Part shown: positions 10,297 through 22,500 of the stretch, in pieces
Numbering within the stretch: position 1 is the first letter of the stretch
Layout: every line of letters starts with the position of its first letter
From: Jacaranda mimosifolia
Lineage: Eukaryota > Streptophyta > Magnoliopsida > Lamiales > Bignoniaceae
Direction of reading: 5' to 3'
DNA length: 64,000 nucleotides
Assembly: GCA_018894105.1 (NCBI GenBank)
Contig: CM032133.1
Span: forward strand, 11,484,501 to 11,548,500
The notes under the pieces: generated by a model
Told to the model about the DNA's origin: nothing
What the model saw: only the letters and a program-made list of their open reading frames with translations
The model's database searches: none
Position numbers and translations under genes: made by a program

Positions 10297-11094
10297 ATTG
10301 CTAAAAATCCACTCGCAAGTATCTTGGAAACCAATAAGCTAACCAGGCCTAACTTCCAAGATCGGTTGAGAAACCTTAAGATAATTCTTAACTCCGAGAA
10401 GAGGGCTTATGTACTTGATCAAAGTTCGCCAGACACATTAGGTGATGACCCTTCTGATGAGGCACGTGAAGTGTTCACTAAATTTATAGATGATGATCTA
10501 CAAGTGAGGTGTCTCATGATGGCATCCATTACTAATGAGCTCCAAAAATCTCATGAGCACATGAAACATGCTTGAGAAATCTATTTGCACCTACAAGAGT
10601 TGTATGGAGTACACTCAAGACACGAAAGGTTCGCTTTGTCAAATGAGCTTTTTAGAGAAAGGATAAGTAAAGGTTCGAGTGTCTATGACCACGAACTAAA
10701 GATGATTAGACTCATCGAAAAGCTTGGACAACTTGACGTGATTATGGACAATGACCTTTACATGAATTTGATCCTACAGTCGTTACCTCCATTGTTCGAC
10801 CAATTCATCATAAACTTTAATATGTCCAAGTAGGAAGTGACAATTAACGAATTGGTGAACATGCTTGTGTCTGCCGAGTCGACCTTGAAAAAGAAAATTC
10901 CTCTCATGATTGCCTCCACCTCCAAGTCAAAAGGCTTTAGGGGCCCAAGAAAGGGAGGAAAAAGAAAGAAAAGTTCTTCCAAAGGAAAGTAACCCGAGAT
11001 GAGTTCTGGGAGAGTTAAGAAAAAGGCTAAGACCGATGCAAATTGTTTCCACTGTGGTGAAAAGAGGCATTGGAAGACAAACTGTAAAGTTTAG
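10297..11094 (+). pseudogene. gag: Copia element 1 gag, decayed
   Basis: Capsid/nucleocapsid gene of the copia element. By comparison with the element at 37045-37884, the initiator ATG has become ATT at 10297-10299. One frame runs to 11094 with stops at 10573, 10831, 10990 and 11092. The N-terminal part contains ETNKLTRPNFQDRLRNLKII, typical of plant copia gag. Near the C-terminus a lysine/arginine-rich stretch precedes one CCHC zinc knuckle (C-x2-C-x4-H-x4-C) at 11044-11085. The TGA at 10573 falls at the same codon as a stop in the other copy. Gag would normally package element RNA into virus-like particles; this copy cannot. Confidence 0.9.
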
Positions 11095-14000
11095 CTTGAT
11101 ACTCTTGAGAAGGGTATGTTATTCATTAAAGTGCATTTAACAACCAATTCTTCCACATGGGTATTTGATACTACATGCGATTCTCATTTATGTAATTCAT
11201 TTTTTGTGAAGGGGATATGATCCTTCGCCTGGGAAATGGAGCAACTGTTGAGGCCACTTTCCAAGGCATAATCAAGTTAGACTTGGGGAATACTGAAATT
11301 GTATTAGATCCAGTTTATTATGTACCCCATCTTGTTAAGAACATCATATCAATTCCCGTTCTAGATAATGAAGGATATGATTTTTCTATATCGAATGGGA
11401 CATTGATGGCATTAAAGAATGGTTCTTTAATTGCTAAAGGTACATTAATGAATGGATTATACATACTTGACTCCCAACCTTCATTTATACACATTCAATC
11501 GAATAAAAGGAAGCTAGATATCCAAGAAGATGCCATGTTATGGCATACAAGACTTGGTCATATCTCTAAAAATTGGATGAGCAAGTTAGAAGTGTTCAAA
11601 GCACTAAATGTTAGTGGCATTGAGAACCTTCTTACTTGTGAATCTTGTTTAAAGGGAAAAATGACCAAAACTCCATTTGTAGGACAAACGGAGCGAACCA
11701 CACATCTATTGGATTTGATCTATTCTGATGTTTGTGGACCACTAAGAGTTAGTAGGAGAGGAGGCTATTCCTACTTCATTACTTTCACTAATGATTATAG
11801 TTGGAACGGACATGTGTATCTTATGAAGTACAAGTCCGAGGCCTTTGAAAAGTTCAAATAGTACAAGAATGAAGTAGAAAAGCAAAAGGGACTTAGTATT
11901 AAAACTCTTTGATCAGATCGAGGGGGTGAATACTTAAGTACCGAATTCTTGGATTATCTAAAAGAGAATGGAATTCTTTCACAATGGACTCCACCCGGCA
12001 CACCCCAACATAATGGAGTAGTCGAAAGGAGAAACTGTACCTTGTTGGACATGGTACGTTCCATGATGAGTTTTTCCAATGTACCTATATCCTTTTGGGG
12101 ATACGCCTTAGAAACGGCGGCGAGGCAACTAAATGTAGTACCTTCGAAGTCTATTCCAAAGACACCATATGAGATATGGCATGGCAAAGCACCCTCTTAC
12201 CATTATTTGAAAGTTTGGGGATCTCCCGCCTACGTGAGACGAACAGTGGGAGATAAGTTGGATAGTAGATCCACCTTGTGCAAGTTTGTGGGATACCCAA
12301 GAGAGTCCATAGGTTATTACTTTTACGATCCCTCGGAACAAAAGGTGTTTGTTTTAAGGAACGCCCACTTTTTGGAAAAGGAATTTCTATTAGATAGAAA
12401 TGATGTCGTCATTGAACTCGATGAAGTTGAAGACGATCAAGAAATCCAACAAGTAGTGGAAACAAATACAGAATTAGAATGTTGTACACATCCTCTAAGA
12501 AGGTTTGACCGGATCAAGAAGCAACCCGAAAGGTTTGGATTCCTTTATGAGATGGGTTAATTGGATAGTGATCCATAGACCTATGAGGAAGCTATGTTGG
12601 ACATAGATTCAGGACGTTGGCTAGAAGCCACCAGATCCGAAATGAACTCTATGTACTCAAACAAAATATGGACTTTGGTAGATCCACCAGAGGGAATAAT
12701 TTCTGTCGGTTGCAAGTGGATCTATAAGCGGAAGCTTGGAGTAGATAGAGAAGTGATGACTTTTAAGGCACGGCTAGTTGCAAAAGGTTACACTCAAAGA
12801 CCCGGTATCGATTTCGAGGAAACCTTTTCACCGGTTGCTATGCCTAAGTCCATTCGGATCTTACTTGCCATAGCCGCATATTATGACTATGAGAAATGGC
12901 AAATGGATGTTAAAACCGCTTTCCTCAATGGTGACATTGAAGAAGAAATTTACACGGAGCAACCACAAGGTTTTACATCCAAAGGGAGTGAGCAAAAAGT
13001 TTGCAAACTCCAGAGTTCCATTTATGGGTTAAAACAAGTGTCCCGAAGTTGGAACATACATTTTGACAAAATGGTCAAATCGTTTGGCCTTGTCAAAAAT
13101 ATGTATGAACCTTGTGTGTACAGGAAATCTAGTGGGAGTTCAGTACAGTTTATTGTGCTTTATGTCGACGACATCCTTCTCATTAGGAATGAGGTAGGAA
13201 TGTTAGAGTGCACTAAAACATGGTTATCTACACAATTCTCCATGAAGGATTTGGGATAAGCGTCCTACGTATTGGGAATATGTATCTATAGAGATAGGTC
13301 GAAGAGGATGCTGGGGTTTTCCCAAATCCCGTACATTGACAAGCTACTAAAGAGGTTTAATATGGAAGAATCGAAGAGGGGATTCCTTCCCATAGGACAT
13401 GGCATTCGTCTCTCAAAGTCTATGGTCCCCACAGCTGAGGAAGAGAAGCGAAGAATGTCCCACATACCTTATGCCTCCGCCATAGAAAGCATAGTATATG
13501 CAGTGCAATGTACTAGACCGGATGTGGCACACTTGCTAAGTGTTACGAGTAGGTTCCAATCCAATCCCAGTGAGAGTCAATGGATAGCCGTAAAAGCAAT
13601 CTTTAAGTACTTGAGAAGAACTAAGGACATGTTCTTGGTATACGGCAATGGAGAATTAAAACTATAAGGGTTTTCGGATTCAAGTTTCCAATATGATGTA
13701 GATGACCTCAAATCCACTTCTGGATATATATTTTGCCTCAATGGCGGCGCGGTGAGTTGGAAGAGTTCCAAACAAGACACCATGGCCAACTCAACCACTG
13801 AAGCAAAGTATATTGCTGCTTCGGAAGCTGCAAATGAGGGTGTTTGGATGAAAAACTTCATTCAAGAGTTGAATGTGGTGCCTAGGATTGCTGAGCCAGT
13901 AGTTATCTTCTACAACAACAATAGGGCGGTAGCACAAGCTAAAGAGCCAAGATCTCATCAGCGATCCAAGAACATTTTGAGGCGATATCATTTGATCCGG

Positions 14001-14147
14001 GAGATCATTGATAGAGGTGACATCCGAGTGGAGAGGGTTGCCTCATAAGATAATATAGCAGATCCACTGACAAAACCCCTATCACAAAAGGTCTTTTAAG
14101 GACATCTTGAAAAGATGGGTCTCAAGGCCATGGGGCATTGGCTTTAG
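11095..14147 (+). pseudogene. pol: Copia element 1 pol (PR-INT-RT-RH), decayed
   Basis: Domains in copia order. A protease remnant at 11158-11220 shows WVFDTTCDSHLCN, where the catalytic D-[ST]-G is D-T-T. After a deletion and frameshift, one frame runs from 11217 to the TAG at 14145-14147. The GAG-pre-integrase zinc finger (WHTRLGHIS to CESCLKGK) is at about 11540-11660. The integrase core has its first Asp in SDVCGP, the second in SDRGGEY, and Glu in NGVVERRN. RT contains MDVKTAFLNGDIEEEI and the YVDD catalytic motif near 13163. RNase H follows, from SDSSFQ to TEAKYIAASEA. In-frame stops are at 11859, about 11910, 12558, 13257, 13665 and 14046. Several other stops lie between and after these. 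Confidence 0.92.
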
Positions 14148-14161
14148 GGCAAGTGGGAGAT

Positions 14162-16340
14162 TGTTGAAATAGTGCCCAGCAAGCTAATTAGATTGGCCTT
14201 GTAAACTATTTCATTGTAAGACAATCCTAATTGAATGATATTCATCATATGGCCATCTTCACTGGCATTTGGATGAAGCCCTTAGATCACACAAGACTAT
14301 GGGACTTGGTTTGGTGACCATGGAATAAGTCTCACATGGTTGTGATCTTAAACCTTCCAAGTCATAGGATCTTAAGAGAACAAAAGCATCTAAGATCCGG
14401 ATAGACTTGCACTAACAATGCATAATCCAAGAATTGGATATTGTTCTATTCCATGAGCAACTGTATGAGATACATGTTTATATTAGTAGGTGCTTGTTAG
14501 GGAACAAGGCACTGAAGACCCGCTTGGAGAATCCACTAGATAGCCTAAGTGGCAAGTCAGTAGTGACAAGTTCTCCCGCTTACGCTAGTGCATATCATTA
14601 GTCCTTTGACTTGGGGATCATGGTAACCTTATATCCGATCCTTATGCTTTGACTCTTCCTTGATCACTTAGCGGGTCTTCTGGGTTGAGATTGGGTATAA
14701 GCTACTTGGCATGGAGGTTTGTGAGATTCAAGATGGAATCTGACTCCTCGTCTTTGTGAAGGGCGAGTGTATCTCCTATGTGTTCTATAATGATCGATTC
14801 CAAGAAATCCTTGCGCAAGGTAATTTGATAATTTGGCAAGGTTTCCAAAGATGAGGTCACAAAGGGAATTGGACATTAAGAATAGAAACATAATATTGAG
14901 GCTATTAGAGAGTCGACTAATATCATGCCCTAGGCCTTTTTTGGGAGATAGGAGATGGAGGGACTGTATTTACATGGTACGCATAATGCTAGAATAGTTC
15001 TTCAAGAGCATTCATTTCAGCCAATTAGTTGGGCTCCATGGGCTTGAGGTTGGACATCGATCATGGAGATTAGGTACTCTTTAATTAATGAGATTAATTG
15101 AATCGAATCGCTTAGTTTAAAGGAGTTTAAACTAATGTGAATATTTGATATTCCAAAGGTCACAAGGAGTTGTGAGCCCATGTCCAATGAATGGTAGAAC
15201 CTAATGGGTCACACGCAAAAGCCAATGACATGGTCAATTGAAGGAAGTAGAGTTTTCTAAGAGTTAGAAAATTCATAACCGTTTTGGAGGAGGCACAATT
15301 GTAGTCATTTTGACTTGCTCAATTTAAATGTTAAATTGGTCAAATTAATTTAAGAGTTAAATTAAGATCAATTAATTAAGGGTTAGTTATATGATGTCAC
15401 ATGACTATCAATTGGTCAAAATTAATTTAAGGGTTAAATTGACTTTGACTAGCTTAAATAGTTAATCATTTTTTACTTAAGAGTTAAGTCAAATTATTAT
15501 TTGTTAAATTAAAGTGTTTAATTTAATTAAGTTGGAGGATTATTTTTGGGAGAATAATTAAGTGGATGGTTCATTTAATGCGAATTGGAATTTAATTGCA
15601 AGACATTTCATAAGATGAAATTTGTGCTTCAATTAATATTCTTATTCACTAATTATTAGTTAGTGGCCACCTTGGAAAGGACACTTGGCATCATCTCCTT
15701 GGGGATGTTCATGGACCACTCCTATATATAGATATAGGAGTGTGGCCGGCCAAGAGTGAGGGAGAGAGCAAGTGTGTGCATGACTAGTGTGATTTCTCCC
15801 CACATATTGTGTAGTGGGAATCTAATTTGTTAGCATCCCATTATTCTCTCCAACTTCCTCCTCCTCCTTCTTCCTAGCCTTCCTACACTCATTCTCTGTA
15901 GATATTCCAGCCATTCTGTAGAGAATAGGCCATAGATTTGGTGTGTGGACTTTTACATTAGAGGCAATCTAATTTGGTTCTTGACTGGAGCAGTTTTATG
16001 GCAGCCGATTTTACTAGTTTTGGGAGGACCTCTGGTGTTCTGATTGGGCTAAATTTTGGACTGAAGAATCTTCAAAGGGTTGAGGAGTTCCTGTAAAATT
16101 TTCATAAAAAATGGAGTCCATCCAAGGGAAAATTGGTGGTGATCCTGTTGCACCGGTGAAGAGACAGTTTGACGGTTTTCTAGAGTCTTCTCTTGCTCTT
16201 CGATTTTCTGTCATCACCCAGGTATTTTTCCCTTTCTAAATCTGCATTCCATGCATGTCTTGATCCTGGAGGTGTTGTGTGGACTAGTTTATTCAGTTTT
16301 ATGTTCAAATATTTGGATCCTAGTGCCACACATACCTTCA
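14162..16340 (+). repeat. Copia LTR 1 (2,179 bp), 3' LTR of element 1
   Basis: Starts TGTTGAAATAGTGCCC directly after the polypurine tract and ends CATACCTTCA. It contains the palindrome chain of this family at about 15340-15500, a TATA region (CTATATATAGATATAGG) near 15722, and a CT-rich leader near 15850. It is most like the LTR at 29397-34075, so those two form one subfamily. The sequence after its end (TATCAAGCCC) resembles a degenerate primer-binding site rather than host DNA. Confidence 0.9.
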
Positions 16341-16380
16341 TATCAAGCCCTGGTAAAGTTTTTTGCTTTGCATCGAATTA
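16341..16380 (+). other. Possible primer-binding-site remnant after LTR 1
   Basis: TATCAAGCC directly after the LTR end resembles the element's primer-binding site (TGGTATCGAGGC at 39732-39721, minus strand) lacking its first three bases. If so, LTR 1 once served as the 5' LTR of a second interior ending at 17380. That interior now consists of little more than an inserted plastid piece and an RNase H tail. Confidence 0.35.
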
Positions 16381-16744
16381 AGTTATCCAACATGCTCTGG
16401 AAGGAATTCCAGGAGGACCCTATGAGAATTTAGAAATCCAACACTTTGATAGAATAAAAGACCCTGAATGGAATGATTTTAACTATCAATTTATTAGTAA
16501 AATACCTTATCCAACTTCTGAATTGTCCAAGCAAGAACTTTATGTAAGAGTAGAAGCACCAAAAGGAAAATTGGGAATTTTTCTGATAGGAGATGAGAGT
16601 GTTTCTTCTTGGAGATGGAAAATTCGACCACCGAATTTTATCAACTTGCAAATTCTGCCTTAATTTGTTAAAAGAATGAAATTGGATGATATTATGATGA
16701 TACTAGGTAGCATATATATCATTATGGGATAAGTTGATCGTTGA
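16381..16744 (+). pseudogene. ndhH: Plastid ndhH 3' end
   Basis: The last 120 codons of ndhH, a hydrophilic subunit of the plastid NDH complex that resembles the complex I 49-kDa subunit. Landmarks are [16 protein letters not shown], a [13 protein letters not shown] segment, [40 protein letters not shown] and the end VDR with TGA at 16742-16744. Stops interrupt it after ILP and before VDR. It is followed two bases later by the ndhA start, the plastid arrangement, so the transfer carried both genes. It lies inside remains of copia DNA. Confidence 0.92.
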
Positions 16745-16745
16745 A

Positions 16746-16820
16746 ATGATAATTGAGACAACAGAAATACAAGCTATCAATTCTTTTTCTAGATTGGAGT
16801 CCTTAAAAGAAGTCTACTCA
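16746..16820 (+). pseudogene. ndhA: Plastid ndhA 5' end
   Basis: The first 25 codons of ndhA, a membrane subunit of the plastid NDH complex. It reads MIIETTEIQAINSFSRLESL then KEVYS, where the similarity stops. It starts one base after the ndhH stop. No later part of the gene, and nothing of its intron, is present. Confidence 0.85.
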
Positions 16821-17067
16821 TTACATAGCCTTCGTACTTGATTTGTTTGAACCTATCTTTTTTCAACAAATGATGGTGAGTTGTATTCAAGTGAGAAGAC
16901 TTCCGTAGGTTGCTTTCCCAGTGAAAGAGAGCTCGCATGAAAGACGAGTCATCTTCATCTAACAGTTTAACTAGCGAGGAAGGATTGCAGGCAGTTGGAG
17001 AAACAAGTGTACACCATGGCAAAGACCACCACTTAGGTGAAATAATTTATGGTTTTGGAAACTCCAA
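16821..17067. other. Unassigned spacer
   Basis: About 250 bases between the plastid piece and the copia RNase H tail with no recognised gene. A short open frame from 16937 (MKDESSSSNSLTSEE) has no family that I recognise. Confidence 0.3.
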
Positions 17068-17380
17068 AGGGAGGTGTTTGGATAAAAACTCTTTCCAAGA
17101 GTTAGATTTAATGCCTAGCATGCATAAGCTTATGATTGTCTTTAGAAGACAATTTTGGACTTGAGCCAAGATCTCATCAGTGATCCAAACACAGTAAATG
17201 CATTATCAATTGATATATGATATCATTTGATAAAGGCAGCAACTGAGTAGGCAAAGTTGCCTCAGAAGATAATTTAGCAGAACCACTGCACAAAACCCCT
17301 AACGCAAAAGGTTTTTGAAGAACATCTTGAGAAGATAGGTCTCAAGGCCATGGGACATTGGCTTTAGGGCAAATAGGAGA
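17068..17380 (+). mobile_element. Copia RNase H tail and polypurine tract remnant
   Basis: A decayed 3' end of copia pol. GTGTTTGGATAAAAACTC aligns with the RNase H stretch at 13840 in element 1, and the AAGATCTCATCAGTGATCCAA part and the final CTCAAGGCCATGGGACATTG match 13950 and 14122. Indels are frequent. The polypurine tract is degraded to AAATAGGAGA. The rest of this interior (LTR-proximal leader, gag, integrase, RT) is missing. Confidence 0.85.
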
Positions 17381-17381
17381 T

Positions 17382-19593
17382 TGTTGGAGTAGTGCCGCCA
17401 AGTCAATTAGATTTGCTTTGTAAAACTATTTCCCTGTAAAAACAATCTTGATTGAATGATATTCTTTATATGGCTATCTACATCTTATGCTCATTTTTAC
17501 ATCACTTGCATTTGGATGAAGCCCTTAGATCACTCTTAACTGCAGGACTCGATTTGATGACCATGGAATAAGTCTCACACGGTCATGATCTTAAATCTTC
17601 TAAGTCATAGGATCTTACAAGATATGGCATCTAAGAATTGGATATTGCTCCATTCCATGAGCAACCGTATGAGATACGGGTGTCCGTATGAGATACGGGT
17701 GTATGGTAGTGGGTGCTTGTTAGAGAACAAGGCATCGAAGGCCTACCGGAGAATCCAGTTGATAGCTATAGTAGCAAGTCGGTAGTGGTAAATTCTCCAG
17801 CTTACGCTAGTGCATATTATTAGTCCTTTGACCTGAGGATCCATGGCAACCTTGTGTCTAGTTCTCATGCTTTGACTCTTCCTTGACTACTTAGTGGGTC
17901 TTTTGGGTTGAGGTTGGGTATGAGCTACTTGACATGGAGGTTTGTGATATCCAAAATAGAATCCGACTCCTCACTTTTGTAAAGGGCGAGTGCATGTCCT
18001 ATGTATTCTATAATGATTGATTCCAATAAATCCTTGCGCAAGGTGGTGTGAAAATTTGGAAAATGAGCCTTCCAAAGATGAGGTCACACAAGGAAATCGA
18101 ATATTAGGAGTAGAGACATAGTATCGAGGCTATTAGGGAGCCAACAAACATCTTGCCTCAGGCCTCTTTCGGGAGAAGGTGACAGAAGAACCGTATTTGC
18201 ATGGTAAGCATAGAGCTATAATGGTTCTCTAAAGCATTCATTTCAGCCAATTAGTTAGATTCCATGAGCTTGACGTTCGACATCAACCATGGAGATTTGG
18301 TACTCTTCAATTAATGAGATTAATTGAATTGAGTCGATTAGTTTAAAAGTGTTTTAAACTAAAATGAATATATGATATTCAAAAGTCAAAAGGAGTTGTG
18401 AGCCCATGTCCAATGAATGGTAGAACCAATTGGGTCACACACAAAAGTCAATTAGCTTCCTAGTTGATGGAATAATTTTCTAAGAGTTAGAGAATTTCTC
18501 CTAGTGAACTGATTTTAAGGTGTCCAATTTGAGGGTCAATTTTGGCTTAATTAATTTAAATGTTAAATTAATCAATTAATTTAAAAGGTTAAATTAGACC
18601 AATAATTAAGGATTTAATTATTTGGTGCCAAAGTGACCATCAATTGGTCAAGTTAACTTAACAAAATTAAGCTTAAAAGTTAAGCTTGTTTGACTTAAGA
18701 GTTAAGTCAAAAGTTAATTAACTAAATTAAAGTGTTTATTTAATTAAAGAAAATAATTCATTTTGGAGGGAAAATTCAAATGAAGTGTTCATTTGAATTA
18801 GAATCTTAATTAGCTTGAAATTAGATTTCAAATGAAATTAAAATGCACATGAAATTCAAATTGGATTTGAATTTGAATTTGCCACCTTGGCAATGCAAGT
18901 TGGCTGCCCACCGTGAGGAAGGTGTGATGCCAACTTGGCATCACACCAACCTCATCTTATATATAGATATAGAGGGTGTGAGGATAGGCTATTGCTGAAA
19001 GTGTGAAAGAATTAGATTCTTATCACAATTCTCCCCAAAACACCTTTCAAGCATTGCATTCATGTGTTGAAAGCTTTGCTCTCTTCTTCTTCTTCCCTAC
19101 CACAAATCGGCCTCCACCATTTTCATTCTCCTCCATTATTCCAGCTTATAGTGAGGAGAGTTTGGAAGTTTCAATTGGTGTGTGGATCATAACAATAGAG
19201 GCGAACAAGTTAGTTTGCTAAGTTTTGGAGGTCCACTTGAGCAGAGCACCGATTTGGCGAATTTTTCTAGGGAGATCCAGAAAGCTTTTTGATCCAAATT
19301 TTTTATTGTGTTTACTAAAAGGTGTTCAGAGGTTGCAGTATTTTTTTCAGGAATTGTGGAGGATTTTTGACAAGGTTAAATATCTCTCCCTTCTGGCTGC
19401 GCAATTTCTGGCAGATTCTGGATTGGTGAAAGGTTCACCACTTTCTCCGTGGAAATTAGCATTTCAAGGTAACACTCTATCTAAATCTGAATTCCTAGCA
19501 TGATTAGATCCTTGGTAGGCTGTAAGCACTAGTTATTTTGAGCTTTTCAAGTTTGATAATTGGATCCCAGTGGCTTACTAACCATCATTCTCA
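17382..19593 (+). repeat. Copia LTR 2 (2,212 bp)
   Basis: Begins TGTTGGAGTAGTGCC after the polypurine remnant and ends in CATTCTCA. It carries a palindrome chain (about 18540-18740), a perfect dyad at 18921-18947 and a TATA region at 18958-18971. A small internal duplication (GAGATACGGGTG, twice) lies at about 17671-17702. Its right edge breaks into the tandem array in mid-unit. The following TATCA would be the target duplication, but I found no certain left partner. Confidence 0.88.
18921..18971 (+). promoter_or_regulatory. LTR core promoter with upstream dyad
   Basis: A perfect palindrome with 13 bp arms (GGTGTGATGCCAA on the left, one central C) ends at 18947. The TATA region (TTATATATAGATATAGAGG) starts about 10 bp later. 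The same arrangement occurs in most LTRs of the window. By position it is the U3/R promoter. The dyad could bind a dimeric factor or fold in RNA; that is inference. Confidence 0.6.
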
Positions 19594-22500
19594 TATCAGT
19601 CCCTCCCTCCTTAGAAAGATTCGTCCTCAAATCTAAATCCATATCAAAAGGAGAAATATAAAAAACAATAAAAGTCGCAGAAACTTTTTACACAACTTAC
19701 ATTTCAATCTTGTAAGCATTGTCATTAATCTTTTCTAACACTTGGAATGATGTAGAACCCCAAGGATATAATGATCCAAAAACTCAAAACACACAATTTG
19801 ATATTGAACAAACCCTAGAATAAAAATCCCCCCTATTGAACCCTTAAGATACTTGATCTTAGAAATGTAAATAACTGGGAATAAGAATTAGAATTTGAAT
19901 AAACATTAGAAGGAATTAGTACCTTGAAAGAACCTATTCAATTTCTTGATACAACAACTAACATCGTGGTTTTTCTTGAGAGAAAAACGTAGAAAAAAAA
20001 TCAATATTTATCAAAAATCTGCCATGCACATTTTTAAGAGAGCATATATACTCTCCTTCCAAGCCCTAATTAAAATAAGATATAAACTAAGCCTACAGAT
20101 AATAATCTAGGACCAAATCCGATTAGGAATAAGAGTTTAACTTGGTCACAACTTATTCTTTTCTCCATGAGACCCACACGTTTAGGACTTCGTTTGGCCT
20201 TCTTGGGCCTTATACACCGAGCACAAGGTGATGTCCTATCCAACTTTATTCTTTTGGCTTCTTGACATGTTCTTCTATTTCTTAGCCCATTCTTGATGCA
20301 TCTCTTCAACAAATGACTTAGCCAAATTGCCATCCTTCACCCCTTTTTGCTTCTGCTCTTGCGATAGGTCCCATTGGTAGGTTGAAATCTTCATTTGCCC
20401 TCAAATGTTGAGATAACCATCAATGCCCTCCAGTGCTCATATCTGCCCTCCCTCATAAGAAAGATTCGTCCTCGAATTTTAATCTATATGAAAAGAAGAA
20501 ATATCAAAAACATTAAATGTAGCATAAACTTTATACTTACCTGGGATGTCAATCTTGTAAACGTTGTCATTAATCTTTTCTAGCACTTGGAATGATGCGG
20601 AACACCAAGGATATATTGATCCTGAACCCCAAACACACAATTTGATATTGAACAAACCCTGGAATAAAAACCATCCCTATTTAACCCCTAAGATGCTTGA
20701 TCTTAGAAATGTAAATAATTTGGAATAAGAATCAGAATTTGAATAAACTATGGAAGGAATTAGTACCTTGAAAGAACCTATTCAATTTCTTGGTGCAACG
20801 ACCAACGTCGTGGTTTTTCTTGAGAGAAAAATGCAGATTATAAATCAATATTCATAAAAAATCTACCATACACATTTTCAAAAGAGTATTTATACTCTCT
20901 GTGCAAGCCCTAATTAAAATAAGAAATAAACTAAGCCTGTGGATAATAATCCAAGTCTAAATCCAATTTGGAATAAGAGTTTGACTTGGTCACAACTTCT
21001 TATTTTCTCCATGAGTCCCATACATTTGGGACTTTTTTTCGCCTTTTTGGGCCTTTTAAAGCCTTATACACCAAGCACAAGGTGATGGGTTGTCTAACTT
21101 CATTTTGTTAGCTTCTTGCCATGTTCTTCTATTTCTTAGCCCATTCTTGATGCATCTCTTCAACAAACGACTTACCAAATTTGCAAAGCCATCTTTCAGC
21201 CTCTTTGCTTTTGTTGTTGTGATAGGTCCCATTGGCATGTTGCAATCTCCATTTTCCCCTCTAACGCCGAAATAACCTTCTTCCCCTCTATTGCCTCCAT
21301 TGCTAATATCAGTCCGTCCATCCTCAAAAAGAATTGTCCTCGAATCTGAATCTATATCAGAAGGAGAAAGATCAGAAACATTAAACAGAGTAGAAACTTT
21401 ATACTCACTTGGGATGTAAATCTACAAACCATTGTCATTACTCTTTTCTAGCACTTGGAATGATGTGGAACCCCAGAGATATAATGATCCCGAAATCCCA
21501 AACACACAATTTGATATTGAATAAACTCTAGAATTAAAACCCTCCCTTTTGAACCCCAGGATACTTGATCTTAGAAAAGCAAATAATTAGGAATAAGAAT
21601 AAAAAATTGAATAAGCACTAGAAGGAATTAGTACCTTGAAAGAACATATTCAATATCTTGATTTAACAAGCAACGTAGTTATTTTTCTTGAGAGAAAAAC
21701 ATAGAAAACAAATCAATATTAATAAAAAATCTACCTTACATGTAACTCTCTGTGCAAGCCCTAATTAAAATAAGAAATAAACTAAGCCTGTGGATAATAA
21801 TCCAAGTCTAAATCCAATTTGGAATAAGAGTTTGACTTGGTCACAACTTCTTATTTTCTCCATGCGTCCCACACATTGCGGACTTTTTTTTGCCTTCTTG
21901 GGCCTTTTAAAGCCTTATCCACCAAACATAAGGTGATGGGCTGTCCAACTTCATTCTTTTAGCTTCTTGACATGTTTCTCTATTTCTTAGCCCATTCTTG
22001 ATGCATCTCTTCAACAAATGACTTAGCCAAATTTGCTAAGCCATCTTTCAGCCTCTTTTCTTTTGCTCTTATGATAGGTCCTATTAGCAGGTTGCAATCT
22101 CGATTTCGCCCTCCAATGCCGAAATAACCATCTTGCCCTCCAATGCCTCCAGTGCCCATTTCAACCCCTCTCTCTTTAGAAAGATTCGTCCTCGAATATG
22201 AATCCACATCAAAAGGAGAAACATCAAAAACATTAAAGGTAGCAGAAACTTTATACTCACTTGTGATGTCAATCTTCAAAGCGTTGCCATTAATCTGTTC
22301 TAGCATTTGGAAAGATGCGGAACCCCAAGGATACAATGAGCCCTAAACCCCAAACACACAATTTGATATTGAACAAACCCTAGAATAAAAACCCTTCCTA
22401 TTGAACCCCTAAGATAGTTGATCTTAGAAAAGCAAATAATTGGGAATAAAAGAAACAAATTGAATAAATATTAGAAGGAATTAGTACCTAGAAAGAACCT

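Larger units (their letters stand above)
9816..14160 (+). mobile_element. Ty1/copia element 1, 5'-truncated interior
   Basis: Interior of a Ty1/copia LTR retrotransposon in the order leader, gag, protease remnant, integrase, reverse transcriptase, RNase H, polypurine tract. It joins the LTR at 14162. The 5' LTR, primer-binding site and about 1.4 kb of leader found in the related element at 34081-39734 are absent. The left edge abuts the plastid mosaic. The leader (9816-10296) holds three copies of a GACACTC or GCACTC motif followed by a G run (about 9889, 9974 and 10078). The polypurine tract is the AAGTGGGAGA ending at 14160. Many in-frame stops show that it is dead. Confidence 0.93.
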
